A stretch of 64,000 nucleotides of DNA from Pseudomonas mohnii (GCF_900105115.1 NZ_FNRV01000001.1:3333501-3397500); one strand, 5' to 3'; positions 11,719-24,164 are shown, counted from the first letter of the stretch. A program made the numbers and translations. The notes: a model not told the origin generated them from the sequence alone.

Positions 11719-13398
11719 ATGGATATCAAACGCACGATCCTGATCGTCGCCCTGGCAATCGTGTCCTACGTTATGGTTCTTAAATGGAACCAGGACTATG
11801 GCCAGGCTGCCCTGCCGACTCAGAATGTTGCTTCCAGTACTTCCGCACCGGGCCTCCCGGATACGGCAACTGGCAATAAAGCGTCCGTCAGTGACGACAT
11901 TCCGCACGCCGCAAACGATACCAGCGCACCTGCCGAAACTCCGGTAGCGGCGAGCACCGACCTCATCCAGATCAAAACGGATGTGCTCGATCTGGCCATC
12001 GATCCACAAGGTGGTGATGTCGCCCAACTGAAGTTGCCGCTGTATCCACGTCGCCAGGACCATCCGGAAATTCCATTCCAGCTGTTCGATAACGGCAACG
12101 AGCGGACTTATCTGGCTCAGAGTGGCTTGATCGGCAGCAACGGCCCGGACGCAAGTCCTGCCGGTCGTCCGGTTTACTCCTCGGAGAAGAAGATCTATCA
12201 ACTGGCTGACGGTCAGGACCAATTGGTCGTGGACCTGAAGTTCAGCAAGGATGGCGTCAACTACATCAAGCGTTTCACTCTGAAACGCGGCCTGTATGAC
12301 GTAACCGTTTCCTACCTGATCGACAACGAGAGCACTCAGCCTTGGTCCGGTGCAATGTTCGCGCAACTGAAGCGTGATGCCAGCTCCGATCCGTCGTCCA
12401 GCACCGCCACCGGCACTGCGACTTACCTGGGCGCCGCCCTGTGGACAAGTTCCGAGCCGTACAAGAAAGTGTCCATGAAGGACATGGACAAAGGGCAACT
12501 CAAAGAAAACGTGACCGGCGGTTGGGTAGCCTGGCTGCAACACTACTTTGTGACTGCCTGGATTCCGGCCAAGGGCGAAAACAACGTCGTCCAGACCCGT
12601 AAAGACAGCAAAGGCAACTACATCATTGGTTTCACCGGTCCGTCCTTGACCGTTGCGCCAGGTGCCAAGGCTGAAACCAGCGCTGTTCTGTACGCCGGTC
12701 CGAAAAGCCAGGCTGTACTGAAACAGTTGTCCCCAGGTCTGGAACTGACCGTTGACTACGGCATCCTGTGGTTCATCGCTCAACCGATCTTCTGGCTGCT
12801 GCAACATATCCACGCCATTGTGGGTAACTGGGGCTGGTCGATCATCTTCCTGACCATGCTGATCAAAGGGATTTTCTTCCCGTTGTCGGCCGCCAGCTAC
12901 AAATCCATGGCTCGTATGCGTGCTGTGGCTCCGAAACTGGCCGCGCTGAAGGAACAACATGGCGACGACCGGCAGAAAATGTCGCAAGCCATGATGGAGC
13001 TGTACAAAAAAGAGAAGATCAATCCGCTGGGTGGTTGCTTGCCAATCCTCGTGCAGATGCCGGTTTTCCTTTCCCTGTACTGGGTTCTGCTGGAAAGCGT
13101 TGAAATGCGCCAAGCGCCGTTCATGCTGTGGATTACTGACCTGTCGATCAAGGACCCGTTCTTCATTCTGCCGATCATCATGGGTGCAACCATGTTCATC
13201 CAGCAGCAGTTGAACCCGACTCCTCCGGATCCGATGCAGGCCAAAGTGATGAAGCTGATGCCAATCATCTTCACCTTCTTCTTCCTGTGGTTCCCGGCTG
13301 GTCTGGTGCTGTACTGGGTAGTGAACAACTGCCTGTCCATCGCCCAACAGTGGTACATCACTCGTAAGATCGAAGCAGCTACCAAAGCGGCTGCCTGA
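11719..13398 (+). CDS. yidC: Membrane protein insertase YidC
   Basis: YidC inserts and folds inner-membrane proteins, alone or with SecYEG; ATP synthase subunit c, encoded nearby, is a classical substrate. At 559 residues it has the gamma-proteobacterial length: one N-terminal membrane segment (residues about 5-22), a large periplasmic domain, then the conserved core from about residue 345 with YGILWFIAQPIFWLL and later membrane segments (FTFFFLWFPAGLVLYWVVNN). It starts 2 bp after yidD. A terminator follows. Confidence 0.97.
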   Translation: MDIKRTILIVALAIVSYVMVLKWNQDYGQAALPTQNVASSTSAPGLPDTATGNKASVSDDIPHAANDTSAPAETPVAASTDLIQIKTDVLDLAIDPQGGDVAQLKLPLYPRRQDHPEIPFQLFDNGNERTYLAQSGLIGSNGPDASPAGRPVYSSEKKIYQLADGQDQLVVDLKFSKDGVNYIKRFTLKRGLYDVTVSYLIDNESTQPWSGAMFAQLKRDASSDPSSSTATGTATYLGAALWTSSEPYKKVSMKDMDKGQLKENVTGGWVAWLQHYFVTAWIPAKGENNVVQTRKDSKGNYIIGFTGPSLTVAPGAKAETSAVLYAGPKSQAVLKQLSPGLELTVDYGILWFIAQPIFWLLQHIHAIVGNWGWSIIFLTMLIKGIFFPLSAASYKSMARMRAVAPKLAALKEQHGDDRQKMSQAMMELYKKEKINPLGGCLPILVQMPVFLSLYWVLLESVEMRQAPFMLWITDLSIKDPFFILPIIMGATMFIQQQLNPTPPDPMQAKVMKLMPIIFTFFFLWFPAGLVLYWVVNNCLSIAQQWYITRKIEAATKAAA

Positions 13399-13423
13399 CT
13401 TACACTGTGGATAACCACTCAAG

Positions 13424-13446
13424 ACGCCCCCTAGTGGGGCGTTTTG
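13424..13446 (+). terminator. Rho-independent terminator after yidC
   Basis: ACGCCCC at 13424-13430 pairs with GGGGCGT at 13436-13442 and is followed by TTTT. A perfect DnaA box (13406-13414) lies between the yidC stop and this hairpin. Confidence 0.8.
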
Positions 13447-13477
13447 CTATCTGTCACTTTTGTCTGGATACCGGTTT

Positions 13478-14848
13478 ATGAGCGCTCCTCGTGAAACCAT
13501 CGCCGCCGTCGCCACCGCCCAAGGTCGCGGAGGCGTTGGCATCGTCCGCATTTCCGGGCCGTTGGCCAACGCTGCAGCCAAGGCCTTCAGTGGTCGTGAG
13601 CTCAAGCCAAGATTTGCTCATTACGGGCCGTTCCTCGGCGCCAATGACGAGGTGCTGGATCAAGGCATCGCGCTGTATTTCCCGGGACCCAACTCGTTCA
13701 CTGGCGAAGATGTCCTGGAACTGCAGGGGCATGGCGGCCCTATTGTTCTGGATATGCTGCTCAAGCGCTGCCTGGAGATGGGCTGTCGTCTCGCGCGGCC
13801 GGGTGAATTCAGTGAGCGCGCTTTCCTGAACGACAAACTCGACCTGGCCCAGGCCGAAGCCATTGCTGACTTGATCGAAGCCAGTTCGGCTCAGGCGGCG
13901 CGAAATGCTCTGCGTTCCCTGCAAGGTGCGTTTTCGGCACGTGTACATCACCTCACCGAACAACTGATCGGCTTGCGGATTTATGTCGAAGCCGCGATCG
14001 ACTTCCCGGAAGAGGAAATCGATTTCCTAGCCGATGGCCACGTGCTAAGCATGCTCGACAAAGTTCGTGACGAGTTATCCACCGTGATGCGCGAAGCCGG
14101 GCAGGGCGCATTATTGCGTGACGGCATGACGGTCGTGATTGCCGGTCGACCGAATGCCGGTAAATCCAGCCTGCTCAATGCCCTGGCTGGTCGTGAAGCG
14201 GCAATCGTCACCGAGATTGCCGGCACTACTCGTGACGTCCTGCGCGAACATATCCACATCGATGGCATGCCCCTGCATGTCGTCGACACCGCGGGACTGC
14301 GTGACACCGACGATCATGTGGAAAAGATTGGGGTAGAGCGGGCATTGAAAGCCATTGGCGAGGCTGATCGCGTGCTTCTGGTCGTCGATGCAACGGCCCC
14401 GGAGGCTATTGATCCCTTTGCATTGTGGCCGGAATTCCTCGAGACCCGCCCCGATCCGGCCAAGGTCACGCTGATCCGCAACAAGGCTGATCTCACGGGT
14501 GAAGCGATCGCCCTGGATATCAGTGACGATGGCCATGTCACCATCAGTTTGAGCGCCAAGTCCGCCGGCGCAGGACTGGAGCTGCTGCGTGATCACCTCA
14601 AAGCCTGCATGGGTTACGAACAGACTTCGGAAAGCAGCTTCAGCGCACGCCGGCGACATCTCGAGGCATTGCGACATGCCAGTGCTTCCCTCGAGCACGG
14701 TCGCGCTCAACTGACATTGGCGGGCGCTGGGGAATTGCTCGCCGAAGATTTGCGCCTGGCTCAGCAATTTTTGGGCGAAATCACTGGCGCATTCAGCTCC
14801 GATGACTTGTTAGGCCGGATCTTCTCCAGCTTCTGCATCGGCAAATAG
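13478..14848 (+). CDS. mnmE: tRNA modification GTPase MnmE (TrmE)
   Basis: MnmE with MnmG installs the carboxymethylaminomethyl (cmnm5/mnm5) group at U34 of certain tRNAs. The 456-residue product starts at ATG 13478 ([19 protein letters not shown]), the family start; six extra in-frame codons upstream are ignored. It shows an N-terminal tetrahydrofolate-binding domain, the G1 motif GRPNAGKSS, the G2/G3 region (AGTTRD, DTAG), NKAD and the C-terminal CIGK. Its partner mnmG lies just beyond the 548-bp DnaA-box region. Confidence 0.97.
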   Translation: MSAPRETIAAVATAQGRGGVGIVRISGPLANAAAKAFSGRELKPRFAHYGPFLGANDEVLDQGIALYFPGPNSFTGEDVLELQGHGGPIVLDMLLKRCLEMGCRLARPGEFSERAFLNDKLDLAQAEAIADLIEASSAQAARNALRSLQGAFSARVHHLTEQLIGLRIYVEAAIDFPEEEIDFLADGHVLSMLDKVRDELSTVMREAGQGALLRDGMTVVIAGRPNAGKSSLLNALAGREAAIVTEIAGTTRDVLREHIHIDGMPLHVVDTAGLRDTDDHVEKIGVERALKAIGEADRVLLVVDATAPEAIDPFALWPEFLETRPDPAKVTLIRNKADLTGEAIALDISDDGHVTISLSAKSAGAGLELLRDHLKACMGYEQTSESSFSARRRHLEALRHASASLEHGRAQLTLAGAGELLAEDLRLAQQFLGEITGAFSSDDLLGRIFSSFCIGK

Positions 14849-15300
14849 CCACCTCGTTGTCCACAGACAGGCCATTCGTGCCTGTCTGTTCTCTCCCTTT
14901 TTCACACTAGCCTGCTATGCCGAGCGGAATTCTTTCTGCTCAGGCGGATTTTCTGCGCCCTGGATTCCTTCAATCCGCAGTTTTCTGTGGATTAAGCCCT
15001 GTGAATAACCACCGCTAAGGGCGGTTGATAACAGGGCCTCAAAACTGAAGATAACCGCCTCTGTGGATAACCACCACTTTAATCCACAGGCTTACACCGG
15101 TTATCCAAGGGCCTCCTTGGCACATGACCACAGGGTTTTGAATCTCTGTACACATTGAAAATAAAGGCCTGTATCAATCTATCCACAGAAAGGTCGGTCA
15201 GTAGAAATAAACATAAAAACAAAGATTTAATAAATTTCTCTCTTTTTAATTTCTATAACTCCGACTTCTCCACAGCTGGTTAAATTTTGTGCAAAGGGTT
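14849..15300. other. Second DnaA-box cluster, origin-like region between mnmE and mnmG
   Basis: This 548-bp gap (14849-15396) holds no gene. It contains one perfect DnaA box (15062-15070) and many one-mismatch boxes (14857-14865, 14986-14994, 15000-15008, 15080-15088, 15179-15187, 15267-15275). An AT-rich stretch at about 15201-15260 follows them, which is an oriC-like architecture. From memory, a second autonomously replicating fragment has been described in P. putida and P. aeruginosa near dnaA; whether this is its homologue is an inference. The rest of the gap carries a weak mnmG promoter candidate. Confidence 0.7.
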
Positions 15301-15327
15301 CTTTAGGAAGGGCGAAGTCCCTATACT
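15299..15327 (+). promoter_or_regulatory. Candidate promoter of mnmG
   Basis: TATACT at 15322-15327 is a good -10 element. The -35 region at 17 bp (TTCTTT, 15299-15304) is weak. It lies 70 bp upstream of the mnmG start, next to the AT-rich end of the DnaA-box cluster. Confidence 0.4.
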
Positions 15328-15396
15328 TGTCGACCAGGTCCGAAAACCTGAGCTCAAACTATTCCTGAATTACCTACTTAAGCAGGCACGAGGTGC

Positions 15397-17298
15397 GTGG
15401 TGGATTTCCCTTCCCGTTTTGAAGTGATCGTCATCGGCGGCGGTCATGCCGGTACCGAGGCAGCACTGGCCTCAGCACGTATGGGGGTCAAAACCCTGTT
15501 GCTGACGCATAACGTGGAAACCCTCGGTGCCATGAGTTGCAACCCGGCCATTGGCGGGATTGGCAAAAGCCATCTGGTCAAGGAAATCGACGCCCTCGGC
15601 GGCGCGATGGCCATGGCTACCGATAAAGGCGGCATCCAGTTTCGCGTGTTGAACAGCCGCAAAGGCCCGGCGGTGCGTGCAACCCGCGCTCAGGCGGATC
15701 GGGTTCTTTACAAGGCGGCAGTGCGCGAAATCCTGGAAAACCAGCCGAACCTGTGGATATTTCAACAGGCTGCGGACGATCTGATCGTCGAGCAGGAGCA
15801 AGTGCGCGGTGTTGTCACGCAAATGGGTCTGCGTTTCCTCGCCGATTCCGTGGTGTTGACCACCGGTACCTTCCTCGGTGGACTTATCCACATCGGTTTG
15901 CAAAATTTTTCCGGCGGTCGAGCCGGTGATCCGCCGTCGATCGCCCTGGCTCAACGCCTGCGTGAGTTGCCGCTGCGTGTCGGTCGCCTGAAAACCGGAA
16001 CGCCGCCGCGTATCGACGCCAGGTCTGTGGATTTCTCGGTGATGACCGAGCAGGCCGGCGATACGCCGATTCCAGTGATGTCGTTTATGGGCTCCAAAGA
16101 GCAGCACCCACAACAGGTCAGCTGCTGGATTACCCACACCAACGCGCGCACCCACGAAATCATCGCTGCGAACCTCGACCGTTCGCCGATGTATTCCGCT
16201 GCGGGTGAAATCGAAGGCATCGGCCCGCGTTATTGCCCGTCGATCGAAGACAAGATCCATCGCTTTGCCGACAAGCAAAGCCATCAGGTCTTCATCGAAC
16301 CGGAAGGCTTGACCACCAACGAGCTGTACCCGAACGGGATATCCACATCCTTGCCGTTCGACGTGCAGTTGCAGATCGTGCAATCGATTCGCGGCATGGA
16401 AAACGCGCATATCGTGCGTCCTGGCTACGCCATCGAGTACGACTACTTCGATCCGCGGGACCTGAAATACAGCCTGGAAACCAAGGTGATCGGCGGTCTG
16501 TTCTTTGCTGGACAGATCAATGGCACCACCGGTTACGAAGAGGCCGGCGCCCAGGGTTTGCTGGCCGGGACCAACGCAGCACTGCGTGCGCAAGGCAAAG
16601 ATGCCTGGTGCCCGCGTCGCGATGAGGCCTACATCGGCGTGCTGGTCGATGACCTGATTACACTCGGTACTCAAGAACCGTATCGGATGTTCACTTCTCG
16701 TGCCGAATACCGTTTGATCCTGCGCGAAGACAACGCCGACCTGCGCTTGACCGAAAAAGGTCGCGAACTGGGCCTGGTGGATGACGTGCGCTGGGCGGCC
16801 TTCTGCAAAAAACGCGAAAGCATCGAACTGGAAGAGCAGCGCCTGAAAAGCACCTGGGTACGTCCGGGCACCGAGCAAGGTGATGCGATTGCGGAAAAAT
16901 TCGGCACTCCGCTGACCCACGAATACAACTTGCTAAACCTCTTGAGCCGTCCGGAAATCGACTACGCTGGTCTGATCGCCGTGACCGGTGGGGGTGCAGA
17001 AGATCCACAGGTCGCCGAACAGGTCGAAATCAAGACCAAGTACGCCGGTTACATTGATCGCCAACAGGATGAAATCGCTCGTCTGCGGGCCAGTGAAGAC
17101 ACCAAATTGCCTGTGGATATCGATTACACGAACATTTCCGGTCTCTCCAAAGAGATCCAGAGCAAGCTCGGCGCGACCCGCCCTGAAACCTTGGGTCAGG
17201 CCTCGCGTATTCCGGGCGTCACGCCGGCAGCCATTTCGCTGTTGATGATTCATTTGAAAAAACGCGGCGCGGGCCGTCAGTTGGAGCAAAGCGCTTGA
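15397..17298 (+). CDS. mnmG: tRNA uridine-5-carboxymethylaminomethyl modification enzyme MnmG (GidA)
   Basis: MnmG is the FAD-dependent partner of MnmE in U34 tRNA modification. The product is 633 residues, with the FAD-binding [10 protein letters not shown] near residue 14, the conserved [22 protein letters not shown] block, and the C-terminal helical domain. The start is GTG 15397; a second GTG follows directly. rsmG overlaps its stop by 4 bp. A perfect DnaA box lies inside the gene (15884-15892). Confidence 0.97.
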   Translation: MVDFPSRFEVIVIGGGHAGTEAALASARMGVKTLLLTHNVETLGAMSCNPAIGGIGKSHLVKEIDALGGAMAMATDKGGIQFRVLNSRKGPAVRATRAQADRVLYKAAVREILENQPNLWIFQQAADDLIVEQEQVRGVVTQMGLRFLADSVVLTTGTFLGGLIHIGLQNFSGGRAGDPPSIALAQRLRELPLRVGRLKTGTPPRIDARSVDFSVMTEQAGDTPIPVMSFMGSKEQHPQQVSCWITHTNARTHEIIAANLDRSPMYSAAGEIEGIGPRYCPSIEDKIHRFADKQSHQVFIEPEGLTTNELYPNGISTSLPFDVQLQIVQSIRGMENAHIVRPGYAIEYDYFDPRDLKYSLETKVIGGLFFAGQINGTTGYEEAGAQGLLAGTNAALRAQGKDAWCPRRDEAYIGVLVDDLITLGTQEPYRMFTSRAEYRLILREDNADLRLTEKGRELGLVDDVRWAAFCKKRESIELEEQRLKSTWVRPGTEQGDAIAEKFGTPLTHEYNLLNLLSRPEIDYAGLIAVTGGGAEDPQVAEQVEIKTKYAGYIDRQQDEIARLRASEDTKLPVDIDYTNISGLSKEIQSKLGATRPETLGQASRIPGVTPAAISLLMIHLKKRGAGRQLEQSA

Positions 17299-17939
17299 GT
17301 TCGTTGGTCACCTCGCAACATGCAGAAGAGTTATCCACAGGTGCTCGCCAGCTCGGTGTCGCTCTGACTGAAACCCAGCACGCGCAGCTGCTGGGATATC
17401 TGGCCCTGTTGATCAAATGGAACAAGGCTTACAACCTGACCGCCGTGCGCGATCCGGACGAAATGGTGTCCCGGCACTTGCTCGATAGTCTGAGCGTGAT
17501 GTCGTTCATCGAAAACGGTCGCTGGCTCGACGTGGGCAGTGGCGGCGGTATGCCGGGCATTCCATTGGCGATCCTGTTTCCAGAGTCCCAAGTGACCTGC
17601 CTGGACAGCAATGGCAAGAAAACCCGCTTCCTGACCCAGGTCAAACTCGAGCTCAAACTGGATAACCTGCAAGTTATCCACAGTCGTGTCGAAGCCTTCC
17701 AGCCTGCACAGCCATTTAACGGGATCATTTCTCGGGCGTTCAGCAGCATGGAGAACTTCACAAACTGGACTCGCCACCTCGGCGACACCGAAACACGTTG
17801 GCTGGCAATGAAGGGCGTTCATCCCGCCGATGAGCTGGTAGCATTGCCGGCAGACTTCCACCTCGATAGCGAACACGCCCTGGCCGTACCCGGTTGCCAA
17901 GGCCAACGCCATCTGCTGATACTGCGCCGCACGGCATGA
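17295..17939 (+). CDS. rsmG: 16S rRNA (guanine527-N7)-methyltransferase RsmG (GidB)
   Basis: RsmG methylates G527 of 16S rRNA using S-adenosylmethionine. The 214-residue product has the conserved [15 protein letters not shown] and the SAM-binding loop [14 protein letters not shown]. The start is a TTG that overlaps the mnmG stop as TTGA, so the two are probably translationally coupled. Perfect DnaA boxes are embedded at 17331-17339 and 17674-17682. Confidence 0.96.
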   Translation: MSSLVTSQHAEELSTGARQLGVALTETQHAQLLGYLALLIKWNKAYNLTAVRDPDEMVSRHLLDSLSVMSFIENGRWLDVGSGGGMPGIPLAILFPESQVTCLDSNGKKTRFLTQVKLELKLDNLQVIHSRVEAFQPAQPFNGIISRAFSSMENFTNWTRHLGDTETRWLAMKGVHPADELVALPADFHLDSEHALAVPGCQGQRHLLILRRTA

Positions 17940-17957
17940 TTGGGAACACAAGCAAGA

Positions 17958-18755
17958 ATGGCTAAGGTATTCGCGATAGCGAACCAAAAGGGTGGTGTGG
18001 GCAAGACCACCACCTGCATCAACCTCGCAGCATCCCTGGTCGCGACCAAGCGCCGGGTATTGCTGATCGATCTCGATCCACAGGGCAACGCCACCATGGG
18101 AAGCGGTGTGGATAAACACGGTCTGGAAAACTCGGTCTACGACCTGTTGATCGGTGAATGCGACCTGGCCCAGGCCATGCATTTCTCCGAACACGGTGGT
18201 TACCAGTTGTTGCCGGCCAACCGCGACCTGACCGCCGCCGAAGTGGTTCTGCTGGAAATGCAGATGAAGGAAAGCCGCCTGCGCAGTGCGTTGGCGCCGA
18301 TCCGCGAAAACTACGATTACATCTTGATCGACTGCCCGCCGTCGCTGTCGATGCTGACGCTGAACGCACTTGTCGCGGCCGATGGGGTCATTATCCCCAT
18401 GCAGTGCGAGTACTTCGCGCTGGAAGGGTTGAGCGACCTTGTGGATAACATCAAGCGTATCGCCGAGTTGCTGAACCCCGATCTCAAGGTCGAAGGACTG
18501 CTGCGCACGATGTACGACCCGCGCCTGAGCCTGATGAACGATGTATCGGCGCAGCTCAAGGAACACTTCGGTGATCAGCTTTACGAGACCGTCATTCCAC
18601 GCAATATCCGTCTGGCCGAAGCCCCAAGCTACGGCATGCCGGCGCTGGCGTATGACAAATCATCGCGTGGCGCCGTTGCCTACCTGGCTCTGGCGGGCGA
18701 AATGGTTCGTCGTCAACGCAAAAACTCACGCATCGCCGCTGCCCAGCCAACTTAA
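17958..18755 (+). CDS. parA: Chromosome-partitioning ATPase ParA (Soj)
   Basis: ParA is a Walker-type ATPase that, with ParB bound at parS, moves the replicated origin. The 265-residue product starts MAKVFAIANQKGGVGKTTT, which contains the deviant Walker A with the signature lysine; DLDPQGN and DCPPSLSMLT follow. I chose ATG 17958 over an in-frame start 18 bp upstream because the family begins there. parB follows after 9 bp. Perfect DnaA boxes occur at 18107-18115 and 18440-18448. Confidence 0.97.
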   Translation: MAKVFAIANQKGGVGKTTTCINLAASLVATKRRVLLIDLDPQGNATMGSGVDKHGLENSVYDLLIGECDLAQAMHFSEHGGYQLLPANRDLTAAEVVLLEMQMKESRLRSALAPIRENYDYILIDCPPSLSMLTLNALVAADGVIIPMQCEYFALEGLSDLVDNIKRIAELLNPDLKVEGLLRTMYDPRLSLMNDVSAQLKEHFGDQLYETVIPRNIRLAEAPSYGMPALAYDKSSRGAVAYLALAGEMVRRQRKNSRIAAAQPT

Positions 18756-18764
18756 GGAATCCCC

Positions 18765-19637
18765 ATGGCCGTCAAGAAACGAGGTCTCGGACGTGGACTG
18801 GATGCACTGCTGAGTGGTCCGACTGTCAGCGCGCTGGAAGAACAAGCGATACAAGCCGATCAACGCGAGCTGCAACATCTGCCGCTGGATCTGCTCCAGC
18901 GTGGCAAGTATCAGCCTCGCCGCGACATGGATGCACAGGCGCTCGAAGAGCTGGCGCAGTCGATCAAGGCCCAGGGCGTCATGCAACCGATCGTGGTGCG
19001 CCCGATCGGGGGGGGGCGCTTCGAAATCATCGCCGGTGAACGCCGTTGGCGCGCCAGCCAGCAGGCCGGTCAGGAAACGATCCCGGCAATGGTCCGCGAT
19101 GTACCGGACGAAACCGCGATCGCCATTGCGCTGATCGAGAACATCCAGCGCGAAGACCTCAATCCGATCGAGGAAGCGGTAGCCCTGCAGCGTTTGCAGC
19201 AGGAATTCCAGCTGACCCAGCAACAAGTGGCCGAAGCTGTGGGCAAGTCCCGAGTGACGGTGGCCAATTTGTTGCGCCTGATTTCTTTGCCGGAAGTCAT
19301 CAAGACGATGCTGTCTCACGGTGATCTGGAAATGGGGCATGCACGCGCTTTGCTCGGTTTGCCGGACAATCAACAGGTTGAAGGGGCGCGACATGTTGTC
19401 GCACGCGGGCTGACAGTGCGCCAAACTGAGGCACTGGTTCGCCAGTGGTTGAGTGGTAAACCGGAGCCTGTTGAACCGGTAAAACCGGACCCGGATATCG
19501 CTCGTCTGGAGCAGCGTCTGGCCGAGCGCCTAGGCTCTGCGGTGCAGATTCGCCACGGTAAGAAGGGGAAAGGGCAGTTGGTAATTGGCTACAACTCCCT
19601 GGATGAGCTACAAGGTGTACTCGCTCATATTCGCTGA
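18765..19637 (+). CDS. parB: Chromosome-partitioning protein ParB (Spo0J)
   Basis: ParB is a CTP-dependent DNA clamp that loads at parS and spreads along DNA. The 290-residue product shows the ParA-interacting N-terminus (KKRGLGRGLDALL), the CTP-binding GERRWRA motif, a helix-turn-helix (TQQQVAEAVGKSRVTVANLL) and a C-terminal dimerisation domain. Nine consecutive G at 19008-19016 encode three glycines. Its parS targets in this window are at 6611, 7241, 36074, 46677 and 57187. Confidence 0.97.
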   Translation: MAVKKRGLGRGLDALLSGPTVSALEEQAIQADQRELQHLPLDLLQRGKYQPRRDMDAQALEELAQSIKAQGVMQPIVVRPIGGGRFEIIAGERRWRASQQAGQETIPAMVRDVPDETAIAIALIENIQREDLNPIEEAVALQRLQQEFQLTQQQVAEAVGKSRVTVANLLRLISLPEVIKTMLSHGDLEMGHARALLGLPDNQQVEGARHVVARGLTVRQTEALVRQWLSGKPEPVEPVKPDPDIARLEQRLAERLGSAVQIRHGKKGKGQLVIGYNSLDELQGVLAHIR

Positions 19638-19682
19638 AACATTTCCTCATGTAGCGCGCAGTCGGAAATCACTACCTGATAG

Positions 19683-19711
19683 TTGAATAGGTGCTGAACC
19701 GCCCCTATACT
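19683..19711 (+). promoter_or_regulatory. Sigma-70 promoter of the atp operon
   Basis: TTGAAT at 19683-19688 and TATACT at 19706-19711 are separated by 17 bp, about 75 bp upstream of atpI. It is the only strong promoter-like sequence seen before the ATP synthase genes. Confidence 0.75.
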
Positions 19712-19785
19712 CTGCGCGCATTTTGTCGGCACAAATTATGCCAAGTTGTTGCATTTCGGCAGCCGACCATTGGAGAGCAATAGTG

Positions 19786-21079
<1,294 letters not shown>

Positions 21080-21103
21080 GACCAGTCTCGACTAGTCTGA
21101 TGT

Positions 21104-21125
21104 CCCTCCCGGTCAAACGGGAGGG
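21104..21125 (+). promoter_or_regulatory. Intercistronic hairpin atpB-atpE
   Basis: CCCTCCCG (21104-21111) pairs with CGGGAGGG (21118-21125) around a 6-nt loop, with no T-tract. It lies before atpE, whose product is needed in excess, so a role in mRNA stability or differential expression is plausible. Confidence 0.6.
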
Positions 21126-21197
21126 TGCTCCTCACGGGGCATCTGAAACGATTTGTTTTACCGCTTTAATCTAAAAAACCTAAACCATACGACGTAA

Positions 21198-21470
<273 letters not shown>

Positions 21471-21528
21471 TTACTCGGATCTTCCGAGTAATTTGGTGTG
21501 ATGGACAACGTAACTGCGAGGTGTTGGC

Positions 21529-21999
21529 GTGAACATTAATGCGACCCTGATTGGCCAGTCCGTTGCGTTCCTGATTTTTGTACTGTTCTGCATGAAGTTC
21601 GTATGGCCTCCGGTCATCACGGCACTGCACGAACGTCAAAAGAAGATCGCGGATGGACTGGACGCTGCCAGCCGAGCAGCTCGCGACCTGGAGTTGGCCC
21701 AAGAGAAAGCGGGTCAACAACTGCGCGAAGCGAAAGCTCAGGCAGCTGAAATCATCGAGCAAGCCAAGAAGCGCGGTACTCAGATCGTCGACGAAGCCCG
21801 TGAACAGGCTCGCGTCGAAGCTGACCGTGTGAAGGCTCAGGCTCAGGCCGAGATCGAACAGGAACTGAATAGCGTCAAAGACGCGCTGCGCGCCCAAGTG
21901 GGTAGCCTGGCCGTTGGCGGTGCCGCGAAGATCCTGGGTGCCACAATCGATCAAAACGCGCACGCAGAGCTGGTTAACCAACTGGCTGCTGAAATCTAA
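21529..21999 (+). CDS. atpF: F1Fo ATP synthase subunit b
   Basis: Subunit b is the peripheral stalk linking Fo to F1. The 156-residue product starts with GTG and has one N-terminal membrane helix ([20 protein letters not shown]), followed by a long Ala/Glu/Gln/Lys-rich amphipathic helix typical of the dimeric stalk. atpH follows after 12 bp. Confidence 0.97.
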   Translation: MNINATLIGQSVAFLIFVLFCMKFVWPPVITALHERQKKIADGLDAASRAARDLELAQEKAGQQLREAKAQAAEIIEQAKKRGTQIVDEAREQARVEADRVKAQAQAEIEQELNSVKDALRAQVGSLAVGGAAKILGATIDQNAHAELVNQLAAEI

Positions 22000-22011
22000 G
22001 CGAGGGCGATC

Positions 22012-22548
22012 ATGGCAGAACTGACCACGTTGGCCCGACCTTACGCTAAGGCGGCCTTCGAGCACGCTCAGGCCCACCAGCAACTGGCCAATTGGTCAGC
22101 CATGCTCGGCCTGGCAGCAGCGGTGTCGCAAAACGACACCATGCAGCGCGTGCTCAAGGCCCCGCGACTGACGAGCGCAGAAAAGGCCGCCACGTTCATT
22201 GACGTGTGCGGCGACAAGTTCGATGCCAAGGCACAGAATTTCATCCACGTCGTTGCCGAAAACGACCGTCTCCTGCTACTGCCGGAGATCGCCAACCTGT
22301 TCGACCTGTACAAGGCCGAGCAGGAGAAATCGGTAGACGTAGAAGTGACCAGTGCTTTTGCATTGAACCAAGAACAGCAAGACAAACTCGCCAAGGTTCT
22401 CAGTGCACGACTCAACCGGGAAGTGCGCCTGCAAGTCGAGGAAGATTCATCCCTTATTGGGGGTGTTGTCATCCGCGCCGGCGACCTGGTTATCGATGGC
22501 TCGATTCGCGGCAAAATCGCGAAACTAGCCGAAGCATTGAAATCTTGA
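22012..22548 (+). CDS. atpH: F1Fo ATP synthase subunit delta
   Basis: Subunit delta joins the stalk to the top of the alpha3beta3 head. The 178-residue product begins [19 protein letters not shown] and ends in the typical [20 protein letters not shown] block. It sits between atpF and atpA in the conserved order. Confidence 0.97.
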   Translation: MAELTTLARPYAKAAFEHAQAHQQLANWSAMLGLAAAVSQNDTMQRVLKAPRLTSAEKAATFIDVCGDKFDAKAQNFIHVVAENDRLLLLPEIANLFDLYKAEQEKSVDVEVTSAFALNQEQQDKLAKVLSARLNREVRLQVEEDSSLIGGVVIRAGDLVIDGSIRGKIAKLAEALKS

Positions 22549-22569
22549 GTTTGAAGGGGCAGCAGAGCA

Positions 22570-24114
22570 ATGCAGCAACTCAATCCTTCCGAAATAAGTG
22601 AAATTATCAAGGGCCGCATCGACAAGCTCGATGTGACCTCCCAAGCCCGTAACGAAGGCACTGTCGTCAGCGTATCTGACGGTATCGTGCGGATTCACGG
22701 TCTGGCCGACGTCATGTACGGCGAGATGATCGAGTTTCCGGGCGGCGTCTTCGGTATGGCACTCAACCTGGAGCAGGACTCCGTAGGTGCCGTTGTATTG
22801 GGCGCATACCAGTCTCTGGCTGAAGGCATGAGCGCCAAGTGCACTGGCCGCATCCTGGAAGTTCCGGTTGGTAAGGAACTGCTGGGTCGCGTTGTCGACG
22901 CACTGGGTAACCCAGTTGACGGCAAAGGTCCGCTGAACAACACCGAGACCGATGCGGTCGAGAAAGTTGCTCCAGGCGTGATCTGGCGTAAGTCGGTAGA
23001 CCAGCCTGTACAGACTGGCTACAAGGCTGTCGATGCCATGATCCCGGTCGGCCGTGGCCAGCGTGAGCTGATCATCGGTGACCGCCAGATCGGTAAAACC
23101 GCTCTGGCGATCGACGCGATCATCAACCAGAAAGACAGCGGCATTTTCTGCGTCTACGTAGCGATCGGTCAGAAACAATCGACCATCGCCAACGTGGTTC
23201 GCAAGCTGGAAGAAAACGGTGCACTGGCTAACACCATCATCGTTGCTGCCAGTGCTTCCGAATCGGCTGCACTGCAGTTCCTGGCACCGTACTCCGGTTG
23301 CACCATGGGCGAATACTTCCGCGACCGCGGTGAAGACGCGCTGATCGTTTATGACGATCTGTCCAAGCAAGCAGTGGCTTACCGCCAGATTTCCCTGCTG
23401 CTGCGCCGTCCACCAGGCCGTGAAGCTTACCCAGGCGACGTGTTCTATCTCCACTCCCGTCTGCTGGAGCGCGCATCCCGCGTTTCGGAAGAGTACGTAG
23501 AGAAGTTCACCAACGGCGCAGTGACCGGCAAAACCGGTTCCCTGACCGCACTGCCGATCATCGAAACCCAGGCTGGCGACGTTTCCGCGTTCGTTCCGAC
23601 CAACGTGATTTCCATCACCGACGGTCAGATCTTCCTGGAATCGGCCATGTTCAACTCCGGGATCCGTCCTGCAGTGAACGCCGGTGTTTCGGTATCCCGT
23701 GTGGGTGGTGCCGCTCAGACCAAGATCATCAAGAAGCTGTCCGGTGGTATCCGTACCGCTCTGGCTCAGTACCGTGAACTGGCGGCATTCGCCCAGTTCG
23801 CTTCTGACCTGGACGAAGCGACCCGTAAGCAACTTGAGCATGGTCAGCGCGTTACCGAGCTGATGAAGCAGAAGCAATACGCGCCAATGTCGATCGCCGA
23901 CATGTCGCTGTCGCTGTATGCCGCTGAGCGTGGGTTCCTGACTGACGTCGAAATCGCCAAGATCGGCAGCTTTGAACAAGCGCTGATTGCTTACTTCAAC
24001 CGCGATCACGCCGACTTGATGGCGAAGATCAACGTGAAGGGTGACTTCAATGACGAAATCGATGGCGGCCTGAAAGCCGGTATCGAGAAGTTCAAGGCCA
24101 CCCAAACCTGGTAA
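22570..24114 (+). CDS. atpA: F1Fo ATP synthase subunit alpha
   Basis: Subunit alpha is the regulatory nucleotide-binding subunit of F1. The product is 514 residues long, with Walker [11 protein letters not shown] near residue 170 and the conserved arginine-finger segment ([10 protein letters not shown]) near residue 375. It is complete, with the normal length. A hairpin separates it from atpG. Confidence 0.98.
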   Translation: MQQLNPSEISEIIKGRIDKLDVTSQARNEGTVVSVSDGIVRIHGLADVMYGEMIEFPGGVFGMALNLEQDSVGAVVLGAYQSLAEGMSAKCTGRILEVPVGKELLGRVVDALGNPVDGKGPLNNTETDAVEKVAPGVIWRKSVDQPVQTGYKAVDAMIPVGRGQRELIIGDRQIGKTALAIDAIINQKDSGIFCVYVAIGQKQSTIANVVRKLEENGALANTIIVAASASESAALQFLAPYSGCTMGEYFRDRGEDALIVYDDLSKQAVAYRQISLLLRRPPGREAYPGDVFYLHSRLLERASRVSEEYVEKFTNGAVTGKTGSLTALPIIETQAGDVSAFVPTNVISITDGQIFLESAMFNSGIRPAVNAGVSVSRVGGAAQTKIIKKLSGGIRTALAQYRELAAFAQFASDLDEATRKQLEHGQRVTELMKQKQYAPMSIADMSLSLYAAERGFLTDVEIAKIGSFEQALIAYFNRDHADLMAKINVKGDFNDEIDGGLKAGIEKFKATQTW

Positions 24115-24119
24115 GCCGC

Positions 24120-24143
24120 AGCGGGAGCCGCAAGGCTCCCGCT
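24120..24143 (+). promoter_or_regulatory. Intercistronic hairpin atpA-atpG
   Basis: AGCGGGAGCC (24120-24129) pairs exactly with GGCTCCCGCT (24134-24143) around GCAA, a stable tetraloop. There is no T-tract, so it is more likely an mRNA-stability element than a terminator. Confidence 0.6.
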
Positions 24144-24164
24144 TGCTAACCTGATAGGTGTTAC

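Noticed and set aside
11662..13422. 586-codon minus-strand open frame over yidC
   Set aside because: Antisense to a clearly conserved gene, with no recognisable protein features.
15472..16920. 482-codon minus-strand open frame over mnmG
   Set aside because: Antisense shadow of mnmG.
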